Source of the DNA: Thermococcus cleftensis
GTDB lineage: Archaea > Methanobacteriota_B > Thermococci > Thermococcales > Thermococcaceae
Assembly: GCF_000265525.1 (NCBI RefSeq)
Contig: NC_018015.1
Location: 558,001-622,000, forward strand
Direction: 5' to 3'
Length of the DNA stretch: 64,000 bases
Part shown: positions 27,243 through 37,200 of the stretch, in pieces
How positions within the stretch are numbered: position 1 is the first letter of the stretch
Layout of the letters: the number at the start of each line of letters is the position of its first letter
The notes under the pieces: generated by a model
What the model was told of the DNA's origin: nothing
The model's input: only the letters and a program-made list of their open reading frames with translations
Database searches by the model: none
Program-made: the position numbers and the translations under genes

Positions 27243-27979
27243 TGGACAAGCTCAAGCTGGGGGTTTTCGAGCTTACCGACTGCGGCGGCTGTGCCCTGAA
27301 CATGCTCTTCCTCTACGAGAGGCTCTTCGACCTCCTTGAGTTCTACGAGATAACCGAGTTCCACATGGCAACCAGTCTGCGCGAGGGGAACCACTACGAC
27401 GTCGCCCTCGTTACCGGAACGGTCTCGACCCAGCGCGACCTGAACCTGCTCAAGGAGGCGAGGAACCACTCCGATTACCTGATAGCACTCGGAACCTGCG
27501 CAACACACGGCTCAGTTCAGGCCAGCGTTGAACTGCCAATCAGAGAAAAGCTGAAGGCCGTTTACGGAGATGAAGGCAATCCGATGCGTGCCCTCGATTC
27601 AAAGCCGGTGGTGGAGTACGTGGCAGTTGATTTCGCGCTCCCGGGCTGTCCTTACGACAAGAACGAGGTCTATCAAGTGCTCCTGGACATCGCCAAGGGC
27701 ATCGAGCCCGTTAAAAAAGACTATCCTGTCTGCCTCGAGTGCAAGCTCAATGAATACGAGTGCGTGCTGGTGAAGAAGGGCCTTCCCTGCCTCGGCCCGA
27801 TAACCTACGGCGGCTGCAACGCCGTCTGCGTGCGCTCGGGTCTGGGATGCATCGGCTGCCGCGGTCCGCTGCCCGGAGAAGTGAACCCTGCGGGCGAATA
27901 CGAGGTACTCAGGGAGCTCGGCTACGATGACGAATACATCATAAGGAAGTTCAAGACCTTCGCGAGGTGGGAGCCATGA
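27239..27979 (+). CDS. hyhS: Soluble [NiFe]-hydrogenase delta (small) subunit
   Basis: About 246-residue small subunit carrying the cluster chain next to the Ni-Fe site. The proximal-cluster motif ELTDCGGCALNMLF starts at residue about 12. Further cysteines occur at LGTCATHGS, ALPGCPYDKNEV, CLECKLNEYECVLVKKGLPC and GCNAVCVRSGLGCIGCRGP. ATG 27239 and ATG 27242 are both possible; the first overlaps the gamma stop codon. Confidence 0.93.
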   Translation: MMDKLKLGVFELTDCGGCALNMLFLYERLFDLLEFYEITEFHMATSLREGNHYDVALVTGTVSTQRDLNLLKEARNHSDYLIALGTCATHGSVQASVELPIREKLKAVYGDEGNPMRALDSKPVVEYVAVDFALPGCPYDKNEVYQVLLDIAKGIEPVKKDYPVCLECKLNEYECVLVKKGLPCLGPITYGGCNAVCVRSGLGCIGCRGPLPGEVNPAGEYEVLRELGYDDEYIIRKFKTFARWEP

Positions 27980-29223
27980 TCATCGAGACTAGGGAGTTCA
28001 CCCGCGTGGAGGGCAACGGCAAGGCGGAGATCGTCATAGAGGACGGGGAGGTAAAGGACGTCAGGCTTAAGATCATCGAGGGGCCGCGCTTTTTTGAGCT
28101 TCTAACCCTTGGCAGGCATTACTACGACGTGCCCGATCTCGAAGCGAGGATATGTGCCATCTGCTACCTCTCCCACAGCGTCGCCTCGGTTCTGGGCATT
28201 GAGAGGGCTTTCGGCGTGGAGGTTCCGGAGGAGATTCAGCTCATCAGGGAGCTTGGCCTGATAGGAGAGTTCCTTGAGAGCCACTCCCTCCACCTCTACC
28301 TCCTAGTTGCCCCCGACCTGTTCGGCTATCCGGACGCCATAAGAATGGCCACGAAGCACGGAGAGCTTGTAAAGGAAGGCCTGGCCCTCAAGTCCTTCGG
28401 GAACAGGATAAGGGTCATGGTGGGCGGCCGGGAGATACACGGTATAAACGTCAAGCCAGGCGGCTTCGGCAGGTGGCCCCTCCCCGAGGAGCTGGAAGCG
28501 GTAGAAAGGGAAGCGGATGGATTGCTGACAATAGCCAGGCGCTCGGTTCGACTCTTCTCAGAGATAGGGCCCTACGGCGGAAAGGCAGAGCTCTTTGTGG
28601 CGACCGACGGTTACCTCACGGGGGAATCCCTTATCTCAAACATCGAGAAGAACTTCCACTACACCGAGCGGATAGAGGAGCGCCCACTCGTTTACAGCTT
28701 TGCGAAGCAGAGCCTCTACAACGGAAGACCCTTCCTCGTGGGATCGCTCGCAAGGCTCCTCCTGAAGGGGGATTCCCTAACGCCCCTTGCCAGGCGGCTC
28801 TTCGAGGAGCACAGGGAAAAACTGGAGACCGGCTACGTCAGCTACAACAACCTTGCCCAGGCGATAGAGCTGGTTTACTCCCTCGAACGGGCGAAAGAGA
28901 TAGCGAAGACCCTCCTCGATGGGGGCATCGAAAGGGAGAACGTCCCTGTTGAAGCCAGGGAGGGCGAGGGGATAGGCTACGTGGAGGCGCCCAGAGGCGT
29001 GCTCATTCACCACTACAGGATAGACGGAAACGGAAGCATATCCTACTCCAACATAATAACCCCAACCGCGCTGAACCACGCGATGATGGAGCGCGCGCTC
29101 CTCTGGGAGGCGAGGGAGCTTTACGGCGAGGTTCCAGAGGAGGAAATGCTCGGGAGGCTTGAGGAGACGGTAAGGGCCTTTGACCCCTGCATCTCCTGCT
29201 CGGTGCATTTCGCGAAGCTCTGA
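27976..29223 (+). CDS. hyhL: Soluble [NiFe]-hydrogenase alpha (large, catalytic) subunit
   Basis: 415-residue catalytic subunit that oxidises or evolves H2. The Ni ligands are in RICAICYLSHS near residue 55 and DPCISCSVHFAKL at the very C-terminus. The short tail after the second CxxC is the substrate of a maturation protease, which is not encoded nearby. TREFTRVEGNGKAEIVIEDG is the family N-terminus. The start follows GAGGTGGGAGCC and overlaps the delta stop. In known Thermococcales enzymes this four-subunit complex is cytosolic and uses NADPH. Confidence 0.95.
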   Translation: MIIETREFTRVEGNGKAEIVIEDGEVKDVRLKIIEGPRFFELLTLGRHYYDVPDLEARICAICYLSHSVASVLGIERAFGVEVPEEIQLIRELGLIGEFLESHSLHLYLLVAPDLFGYPDAIRMATKHGELVKEGLALKSFGNRIRVMVGGREIHGINVKPGGFGRWPLPEELEAVEREADGLLTIARRSVRLFSEIGPYGGKAELFVATDGYLTGESLISNIEKNFHYTERIEERPLVYSFAKQSLYNGRPFLVGSLARLLLKGDSLTPLARRLFEEHREKLETGYVSYNNLAQAIELVYSLERAKEIAKTLLDGGIERENVPVEAREGEGIGYVEAPRGVLIHHYRIDGNGSISYSNIITPTALNHAMMERALLWEARELYGEVPEEEMLGRLEETVRAFDPCISCSVHFAKL

Positions 29224-29271
29224 GCGGCAAAGCTTTTATCCTCCCGCCCCTCTTTTTTCTGGGGGAGCCCG

Positions 29272-29577
29272 ATGGGGATACTCGACAGGTTCAGAAAGAA
29301 GGGTGAGGTTGAGGTCGTATCCCGCGAGCCGGTGGGAAAGTTCATCGTCGCCGGCGTCACCTACGTCCTCGGAAAGCAGGTTCTCGCGGGGATAGTGAAG
29401 GAGGGACTCATATACCCGGGCTACAAGCTAAAGGGCAAGAACGTGGCGCTCATAAGGGAGATATACATCCAGAACAGGAAGATAGACTTCGCCGTCGGGG
29501 GCGACGAGGTGGCCCTGCTCCTCGAGGGGCATATGGAGGTCAAGACGGGGGAGGTCCTCAACGTCTACCGCTCGTGA
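29272..29577 (+). CDS. Small beta-barrel protein (EF-Tu domain 2-like), function unknown
   Basis: 101 residues. A short helix MGILDRFRKKGEVEVV leads into a beta-rich body with GKFIVAGVTYVLGKQVLAG, VKEGLIYPGYKLKG and a final LLEGHMEVKTGEVLNVY, which resembles the barrel of translational GTPases (domain 2). No GTPase domain is attached. A TATA-like AAGCTTTTATCC lies at about 29227-29238 and GGGGGAGCCCG precedes ATG. It may be cotranscribed with the next gene, 9 nt away. Confidence 0.7.
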   Translation: MGILDRFRKKGEVEVVSREPVGKFIVAGVTYVLGKQVLAGIVKEGLIYPGYKLKGKNVALIREIYIQNRKIDFAVGGDEVALLLEGHMEVKTGEVLNVYRS

Positions 29578-29586
29578 GGTGATTGT

Positions 29587-30432
29587 ATGATAATCCTCGA
29601 CGACCACTTTCATGTTGACCCATTCAAGGGCCTTTTCCTTGAGGCCATCAAGCAGTTCCACAGGGCCGGAGGAACCCACCTGGTGGTTGTCTACAAGACG
29701 GCCCACGACTACGGCTTCCAAGGTCTAAGGGCCGAGGACTTCATCAAGGCGATGGATTTCCATATCGAGCTCGTCGAGAAAATCAACCGAGAAACGCCGG
29801 TTAAAGCCTATGCCGTCGTCGGCGTTCACCCCGCGGAGTTCGTCTACCTGGCCGAGCAGAGGGGCCTAAACTATGCCAAAAACGAGGTCATGAAGGCCCT
29901 CGAATACGTCCAGAGACTTTGCCTGGAAGGGAAGGCCATAGCGATAGGCGAAATAGGCAGGCCCCACTACGAGGTAAGCGAGGAAATCTGGGAGGCAAGC
30001 ATAGAGCTGATGAAGTACGGGATGAGCCTTGCCAAGGAAGCCGACTGCGCGGTCCAGCTCCACACGGAGAGCTTCGACGAGGAGAAGTTCATGGAGCTCG
30101 GCGAGTACGTGAGGGAGGTCGGGATAAAGCCGTACAAGGTGGTAAAGCACTTCTCGCCGCCGCTGGTGAAGGTCGCCGAGGAAGTCGGCGTCTTCCCGAG
30201 CATCATAGCGAGCAGGAAGAACATCGAAGAGGCGATAAAGCAGGGCAACAGGTTCATGATGGAGACCGACTACATAGACGACAAGCGCCGTCCCGGGGCT
30301 GTTCTCGGGCCGAAGACCGTGCCGAAGAGGACTAAGGCCTTCCTTCAGAACGGCCTCTTCACCGAGGAGGACGTCTACAAGATTCACGTCGAGAACCCGG
30401 AGAAGGTCTACGGGGTGGAGCTGGAAGAGTAA
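29587..30432 (+). CDS. TatD-related metal-dependent hydrolase
   Basis: 281-residue TIM-barrel hydrolase of the archaeal TatD-like group. Metal ligands appear as DDHFHVDPF near the N-terminus, GEIGRPHYE about residue 122, QLHTESFD about 157, VKHFSPP about 185 and FMMETDYIDD about 225. VGVHPAEF is also conserved. Substrate unknown; TatD relatives are nucleases or phosphoesterases. ATG 29587 follows GAGGTGATTGT. Confidence 0.85.
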   Translation: MIILDDHFHVDPFKGLFLEAIKQFHRAGGTHLVVVYKTAHDYGFQGLRAEDFIKAMDFHIELVEKINRETPVKAYAVVGVHPAEFVYLAEQRGLNYAKNEVMKALEYVQRLCLEGKAIAIGEIGRPHYEVSEEIWEASIELMKYGMSLAKEADCAVQLHTESFDEEKFMELGEYVREVGIKPYKVVKHFSPPLVKVAEEVGVFPSIIASRKNIEEAIKQGNRFMMETDYIDDKRRPGAVLGPKTVPKRTKAFLQNGLFTEEDVYKIHVENPEKVYGVELEE

Positions 30433-30440
30433 AGAGGAAA

Positions 30441-31508
<1,068 letters not shown>

Positions 31509-31564
31509 CTAAAAACCTGACGAAATTCTTTTAGTGTTGCCGAATAACCTTGGGCGGTGATGGC

Positions 31565-32152
31565 ATGGACGAACTTGAGTTCTGCGTGAAGAGCCTCAGC
31601 TATCCCCTCGGAATGCTCTTAGAGGGGCTTGAGAGAAGGGAGGGCGAGAAGGTCAAGGTGGGAAGGGGCTTCATAATCCTCCCAAAGGTTCCCTTCGCGG
31701 CCCTGTGTTACCTCACCTCCATAGCGCTCTTCGATGCCTTGGACATGGTGGACAGGAAACGGCTGAACGATAACTATGACTCCATCGAGGGCTTCAGGAG
31801 AAAGATGCTCGGCTCGAAGCTGGGGGAGCGCCTCAGGCCATACCTCGAGAGCCCGGGGAGATACGTTAGCCCTGGGGAGAGGCTCACCGTGAACTGGCTG
31901 GAGTTCAAGAGAAGGTCCGAGAGGGTCGAGCCGTATCTGGAGAAGCTGAGGGAACTGCACGAAAGGGCCAAAAGCAGGGAGGAGTTCCTCAGGGGTTCCA
32001 AATTCGTGGAAGAGCTTACGGTGGACGAAGGACTTCTCCTCAGCTATCTCGCAGAGGGAGAACTGAAAGAGCTTGCAAACGCCGCGCTGGGGAAGCACAA
32101 GCCGGAGTTCCGAGAAGCTGTTAAGGCTTACTTCAGGGCTTTGAGGGTCTAA
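31565..32152 (+). CDS. Conserved-looking protein of unknown function
   Basis: 195 residues, mostly helical and charged, with no membrane segment or metal motif. It starts MDELEFCVKSLSYPLGMLLE and has a hydrophobic core segment LCYLTSIALFDALDMVD about residue 50-70. Start 31565 follows GGCGGTGATGGC. Codon use looks normal for the region. Its 3' end overlaps the convergent unknown gene by 20 nt. I do not recognise a family. Confidence 0.65.
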   Translation: MDELEFCVKSLSYPLGMLLEGLERREGEKVKVGRGFIILPKVPFAALCYLTSIALFDALDMVDRKRLNDNYDSIEGFRRKMLGSKLGERLRPYLESPGRYVSPGERLTVNWLEFKRRSERVEPYLEKLRELHERAKSREEFLRGSKFVEELTVDEGLLLSYLAEGELKELANAALGKHKPEFREAVKAYFRALRV

Positions 32153-33017
32153 TCCCGTCGTCCAGCCCCTCGAATTCAGATGGCACAAAGCCGAGATTAA
32201 CAAAGATCGCGGTTTCAAGAGCTTTCTCCTTTTCCATGCCCCTCTTCCTGAGCTTCTCGAAGATTTGGACTATCATCTCAAGGTTCCTGTAGTTGAACAG
32301 CCACTCAGGGTAGTCATCGAGAATCCCCTCATCAACCGGAACCCCTACGAGGTTCTCAAGCTCCCGGGCGAATTCCTGCCTCGACATGGGAGGGATTTTT
32401 ATCCTGGCCCCAAAGGGGACGGTGTAGTACTTGTCCGGCCACACAGTCTCCACGACCACTTGAAACTCTCCCCGCCCCATCTCCCGCAGAACCTCCCCCG
32501 GCGACGGCTCGCGGAGCAGTTTGGCACCTTCAGGAAGGAGGGGTTCGAGGTTTATTCCCCTGAGGTTCACAATGAGGGTGTGAAAGCCGAGCTCGATAGC
32601 GGCCCTGATAGTCAGGGCAAGCCCCCTCTTTTTGGCCTTCTCCGCCTCTTCCTTCCGCCTGAGTTTGAGGTAAAGCTCCTCGCTCACCAGGGTGAACTGG
32701 TAGACCCTGTCAAGGCCCCCGACGTCCAAGACGCCGTTGGAGAGAAGCTTTAACCCCAACCTCGCGAGGGAGGCGCTCAGTTCGGCCTCGCTTCTGGTGG
32801 TTATTGCACCCTTGCCGGAGACGTCTTCCAATCCTCTGCTGACCAGCCGGTAATCGGCAGGAAAGAGCCCCCTGGCACTGAAGAACTCCTCCAGAGCGGC
32901 CCTGGCTTTTTCCTCGTCCACGGCGTAGACCTTGACGAACTCAACGCCCCCCGAGTCGTCCACGCCTATGAACACTACCGCATCGGTTCTTTCCTTTGGA
33001 ACCAGTATGTCGTCCAT
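32133..33017 (-). CDS. Protein of unknown function
   Basis: 294 residues, soluble. MDDILVPKERTDAVVFIGVD opens an alternating beta pattern, followed by a basic helix (LKLRRKEEAEKAKKRGLA) and a C-terminal region with ETVWPDKYYTVPFGARIKIP and DDYPEWLFNYRNLEMIVQIF. No catalytic motif is evident. ATG 33017 follows GGTCGAT. A TATA-like GGTTTTATTC lies upstream at about 33048-33058. Confidence 0.65.
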   Translation of the reverse strand: MDDILVPKERTDAVVFIGVDDSGGVEFVKVYAVDEEKARAALEEFFSARGLFPADYRLVSRGLEDVSGKGAITTRSEAELSASLARLGLKLLSNGVLDVGGLDRVYQFTLVSEELYLKLRRKEEAEKAKKRGLALTIRAAIELGFHTLIVNLRGINLEPLLPEGAKLLREPSPGEVLREMGRGEFQVVVETVWPDKYYTVPFGARIKIPPMSRQEFARELENLVGVPVDEGILDDYPEWLFNYRNLEMIVQIFEKLRKRGMEKEKALETAIFVNLGFVPSEFEGLDDGIRPSKP

Positions 33018-33057
33018 ATCGACCGCCGTTGAAGCGTTGATTGGAGAGAATAAAACC

Positions 33058-33570
33058 TCAAAGACTCATCGCCCCGAGCAGCTCCCCGGTGTCGAGGTTG
33101 ATTATTCTCACTTCCCTCTTCCGCGTGTCGAGCAGGGCCACGCTCTTGACGCCGCTGACGTAGCCGCAGACCTCACCGGGATTGACGAGTATCGTCCTCC
33201 CCTCCTCCCTTATTTCGTAGCGGTGGGTGTGGCCGACGACAACGACATCGTACAGCCTGCTCCTGACGAGGGCCCTCACCAGAACCCCGTTGGTACCGTG
33301 GGTCACCGCTATCTTCATTCCGTCAGCTTCCAGCTCTATCAGCTCGTCGTATATGCCAAGGGCCTCGTAGAGGCCTTTCCTCTCGCCGTCGTTGTTGCCA
33401 AAAACTCCCTTGAGCGGTGCCTTCAGCTTCTTCAGCTCCCGCGCAACGAAAGGCGCAACGTAGTCCCCAGCGTGAATGACAAGCTCGACGTTCTCCCGGT
33501 TGAACAGTTCAACCGCCTTCGCGATCGCCTGGAGGTTGTCGTGGGTGTCACTCATTATGCCTATCAACAT
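33058..33570 (-). CDS. Metallophosphoesterase (YfcE/MJ0936 family)
   Basis: About 170-residue phosphodiesterase with the calcineurin-like metal sites: GIMSDTHDN at the N-terminus, HAGDYV about residue 37, VFGNNDGE about 60, VTHGTNG about 92 and VVGHTHRYE about 115. Family members hydrolyse phosphodiesters such as bis-pNPP in a metal-dependent way; the natural substrate is unknown. Start 33570 follows GGTGA by 6 nt, with two neighbouring alternatives. A TATA-like CTATAAACTTG lies at about 33602-33612. Confidence 0.88.
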   Translation of the reverse strand: MLIGIMSDTHDNLQAIAKAVELFNRENVELVIHAGDYVAPFVARELKKLKAPLKGVFGNNDGERKGLYEALGIYDELIELEADGMKIAVTHGTNGVLVRALVRSRLYDVVVVGHTHRYEIREEGRTILVNPGEVCGYVSGVKSVALLDTRKREVRIINLDTGELLGAMSL

Positions 33571-33745
33571 CACCATTCACCTAAAACGGACTTTCCGTTC
33601 AAGTTTATAGGGTTATCGCGTGTTCGAAGGGACACATGAACACATTCGAATGGAAACGGAACTGGCATAGCCAAGTGCAACGGCGCCCCAGGCTGTTCCA
33701 ACAAGGTTTATTAGCCCTATGGCATAGCGGATTAAAGGTGGTGAG

Positions 33746-34240
33746 ATGTTCACGGGGAGGGCGGTCATAGCTGTCAAGGTGCTAAAGCCCTTCGGCGACT
33801 GGAAGACCGGGGATATAGTGCTCGTGGAGGACTGGAAGGCCAAGGAGCTTTGGGAGTCGGGGATAGTTGAGATAGTGGACGAGACGGACAAGGTGATAGG
33901 CGAGATAGACAAGGCGATAGCCGAGGAGAGGGGGAGCGAACCCATAACCGCCCTTCCCGCAGGACTGTACGAGAGGGCCGAGTTTTACATGTATTACCTC
34001 GAGAACTACGTGAGGCTGAACGCCGGTGAAGGAATAGAAACCATAAACGTCAAGCTCACCAAGCTCGCCAACCTGAAGAAAAAGCTTGAGCATCTCAAAA
34101 CGATACGGTTCAACAAGATTCTCAAGGCGGTCATGCTCAGGCCCAACAGCCTCGAACTCCTCTCCCGCCTTTCGCCGGAGGAGAGGAGGGTTTACCTCCA
34201 GCTCTCAAAGATAAGAAACGAGTGGCTCGGTGAGGACTGA
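33746..34240 (+). CDS. GINS complex subunit (Gins51/GINS15 type)
   Basis: 164-residue subunit of the replicative helicase accessory complex (Cdc45-MCM-GINS). A small beta N-terminal part (VLKPFGDWKTGDIVLVEDW) and a helical A domain with LPAGLYERAEFYMYYLENYV and IRFNKILKAVMLRP are seen. The gene immediately precedes mcm and its stop overlaps the mcm start (TGATG), which supports the call. Start follows AAAGGTGGTGAG; a TATA-like AGGTTTATTAG lies near 33704-33715. Confidence 0.82.
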   Translation: MFTGRAVIAVKVLKPFGDWKTGDIVLVEDWKAKELWESGIVEIVDETDKVIGEIDKAIAEERGSEPITALPAGLYERAEFYMYYLENYVRLNAGEGIETINVKLTKLANLKKKLEHLKTIRFNKILKAVMLRPNSLELLSRLSPEERRVYLQLSKIRNEWLGED

Positions 34241-37200
34241 TGGACAGGGAGGAGATGATCGAGCGGTACGCGAGGTTTCTAAGGGAGTACGTGGACGACG
34301 ACGGAAAGGAGGTCTACCTCAACAAGCTGAAGGATCTGCTAACCGTCACGCCAAAGCGCTCCCTCGCGATAGACTGGACCCACCTCAACTCCTTCGATCC
34401 CGAGCTGGCGGGGGAGCTGATTGAGAACCCCGAGGAGAGCATTCTGGCGGCGGAAGATGCGATACAGATAATTCTCCGCGAGCCTCCGTTGCTCGTCGAG
34501 AGAGAGTTCAAGGTCCACGCGAGGTTTTACAACCTCCCCCACACGCTACTCGTCAAGGAGCTGGGTAGCGAGCACATAAACAGGCTGATTCAGGTCGAGG
34601 GCATCATCACGCGCGTTAGCGAGGTCAAGCCCTTCGTCGAGAAAGCGGTATTCGTCTGCAAGGACTGCGGCAACGAGATGGTCAGGCTCCAAAGGCCCTA
34701 CGAGAACCTCGTCAAGCCTGCCAAGTGCGACGCCTGCGGCTCAAGGAACATAGAGCTCGACGTGGAGAAGAGCCGTTTCATAAACTTCCAGAGCTTCCGC
34801 CTTCAGGACAGGCCCGAGAGCCTCAAAGGGGGCCAGATGCCGCGCTTCGTTGATGCAATCCTGCTCGATGACATGGTGGACACGGCACTGCCGGGCGACA
34901 GGGTTCTTGTCACGGGAATCCTGCGCGTTATCCTGGAGCAGAAGGACAAGAGGCCGATATTCAAGAAGGTTCTCGAGGTGAACCACATCGAGCAGCTCAG
35001 CAAGGAGATAGAGGAGCTTGAGATCTCGCCAGAGGACGAGCAGAAGATACGGGAGCTGGCAAAGAGAAAGGACATCGTCGATGCGATAGTTGACTCAATC
35101 GCCCCGGCAATCTGGGGCCACAGGACTGTGAAGAAGGGCATAGCTTTAGCTCTCTTCGGTGGCGTGCAGAGGACGCTCCCCGATGGAACGAAGCTAAGGG
35201 GAGAGAGCCACGTTCTGCTGGTCGGAGATCCTGGTGTTGCAAAATGTGTGGACTACCACACGAAGGTTCTGCTCGCTGACGGGAGCCTGAGGGAGATTGG
35301 AGATGTAGTGGAGGAGGCCGTGAGGAGGGCAGAAGAAGAGGGAAAGCTCAAAAAGGTAGACGATGGTTTTTATGCCCCAATAGACCTTGAGCTGTACGCT
35401 CTCGACGCGAAAACCCTGAAGGTCAGAAAGGTTAGAGCCAACATCGCCTGGAAGAGGACCGCTCCCGAACGGATGTACCGCATAAGGACGGCGAGCGGAA
35501 GGGAGATAAGGGTAACACCCACCCATCCGTTTTTCACCTTCGAGGACGGGCAGTTCAGGACGAGGAAGGCAGAGGAGCTTAAAGAAGGCTGTTTCATTGC
35601 GGTTCCAAGGGCTATTCCAGCTGGTGGCAGGCCCGTAAAGCTTTCAGAGGTACCCATTGAAAAGCCCAAAACTGCAAAGAGCAGATTACAGCTTCCAGAG
35701 TTTGCCGATGAGGAGTTCTGGTACGTGATTGGGCTCCTGACAGGAGAGGGGTACACCCAGAAAAGAGGAAGTAGTGCAACTGTGTATTTCACGAACAACG
35801 ACGACAGGCTTATCGAAAAGGTCTACGAGTACTTCAAAAAGATCGGATTAAATCCAACCATCAGAGATCCTCACAAAGGAAAAACCGCCAAGGAAGTCTA
35901 TGCGAGCGGAATAGAACTCTACCAACTCATGAAGTGGCTCGGTATCGCACAGAATTTATCAGAGAAAAAAGTACCCCCCCAGTTGTTCGGAGCAAGACTG
36001 GAGGATGTTAAAGCGTTCCTTAGAGGCTACTTCGACGCCGAAGCCACAGTGGACCGGAAAAGACCAAAGATCACCGTTGTTTCTGCCTCAGAAGAGCTTC
36101 TTAAAGGCGTTCAGCATCTGCTCCTCAGGTTTGGCATAAAATCCCAGCTCCACGAAACCAGATCCCGTGCAACAAACGGGAGAATGAAAACCGCCAGAAA
36201 GTATTACCGCCTATTCATTACTGGAGAAGATGCCGTGAGATTTAAGGAACTCATTGGGTTAGAAGTGTCGAGGAAACACAAAATTCTTGAACAGGTTACT
36301 CAGGGCATGAAGCCAAACACCAACGTGGACATTGTTCCCGGAGTTGGCAAGCTTCTGTGGAAGCTTCGGAGTGAAGCAGGATTAACCCAGAAGCAAATGG
36401 GAATTAACCGCTCAACTTACATGCACTACGAGCGCGGTGACAGACTGCCCAGCAGAGAGAAGCTCAAAATAGTAGTAGAAGCCCTTAAACAACACTTATC
36501 GGAGTCCAAAGAGTTAAAAGTTCTTGAACTCTTAGCCAGCTCGGATATCTTCTGGGACAGGGTCGTTGAAATCGAAGAGTACAACCCAGAGCATCCCTGG
36601 GTTTATGATCTCCAGGTTCCAGAGCACCACAACTTCATAGCCAACGACATCTTCGTCCACAACAGCCAGCTCCTCCGCTACGTTGCCAATTTAGCGCCGA
36701 GGGCAATCTACACGAGCGGAAAGAGCAGTTCGGCGGCCGGTTTGACGGCCGCAGCTGTCCGGGACGAGTTCACAGGATCTTGGGTTCTGGAGGCTGGTGT
36801 TCTCGTCTTAGCAGATGGTGGCTTCGCCTGCCTGCACCCCGATTCGAGGGTATTGGCAGATGGGAAGTACGTTCGCATCGAAGACCTCTTCGAGCTTGAG
36901 AAATCCTACAAGGCGCTCTCCGACGGTCAGGTTGTGGACATTCAGGAGAAGGAGATGGGAGTTACCGCGCTAGATTTGGGAAGCATGAGGACGAAGGCTT
37001 CCACGGCCACGATAATCCGCAGGAAGCCCTGGAAAGGCGAGCTACTCAGGCTGAAGTTCCGCTCCGGCAACGAGGTAACCCTAACTCCAGACCACCTCCT
37101 GATAGACGGCCAGACCCTTGAGTGGAAGGAGGCAGAGAAGTTCAGGGTTGGAGACAAGGTAGTTGCCCCGCTAAAGCTTCCCTCGGTGAGAAACAGGGTT

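Noticed and set aside
29967-30257. Minus-strand frame opposite the TatD-like gene
   Set aside because: Low-complexity Ser-rich translation with no start signal; the plus strand encodes a clear metal-dependent hydrolase.
33588-33600. ACGGA-ctt-TCCGT repeat before the phosphodiesterase gene
   Set aside because: Only 5-bp arms, which is expected often by chance, although it lies between TATA and start.
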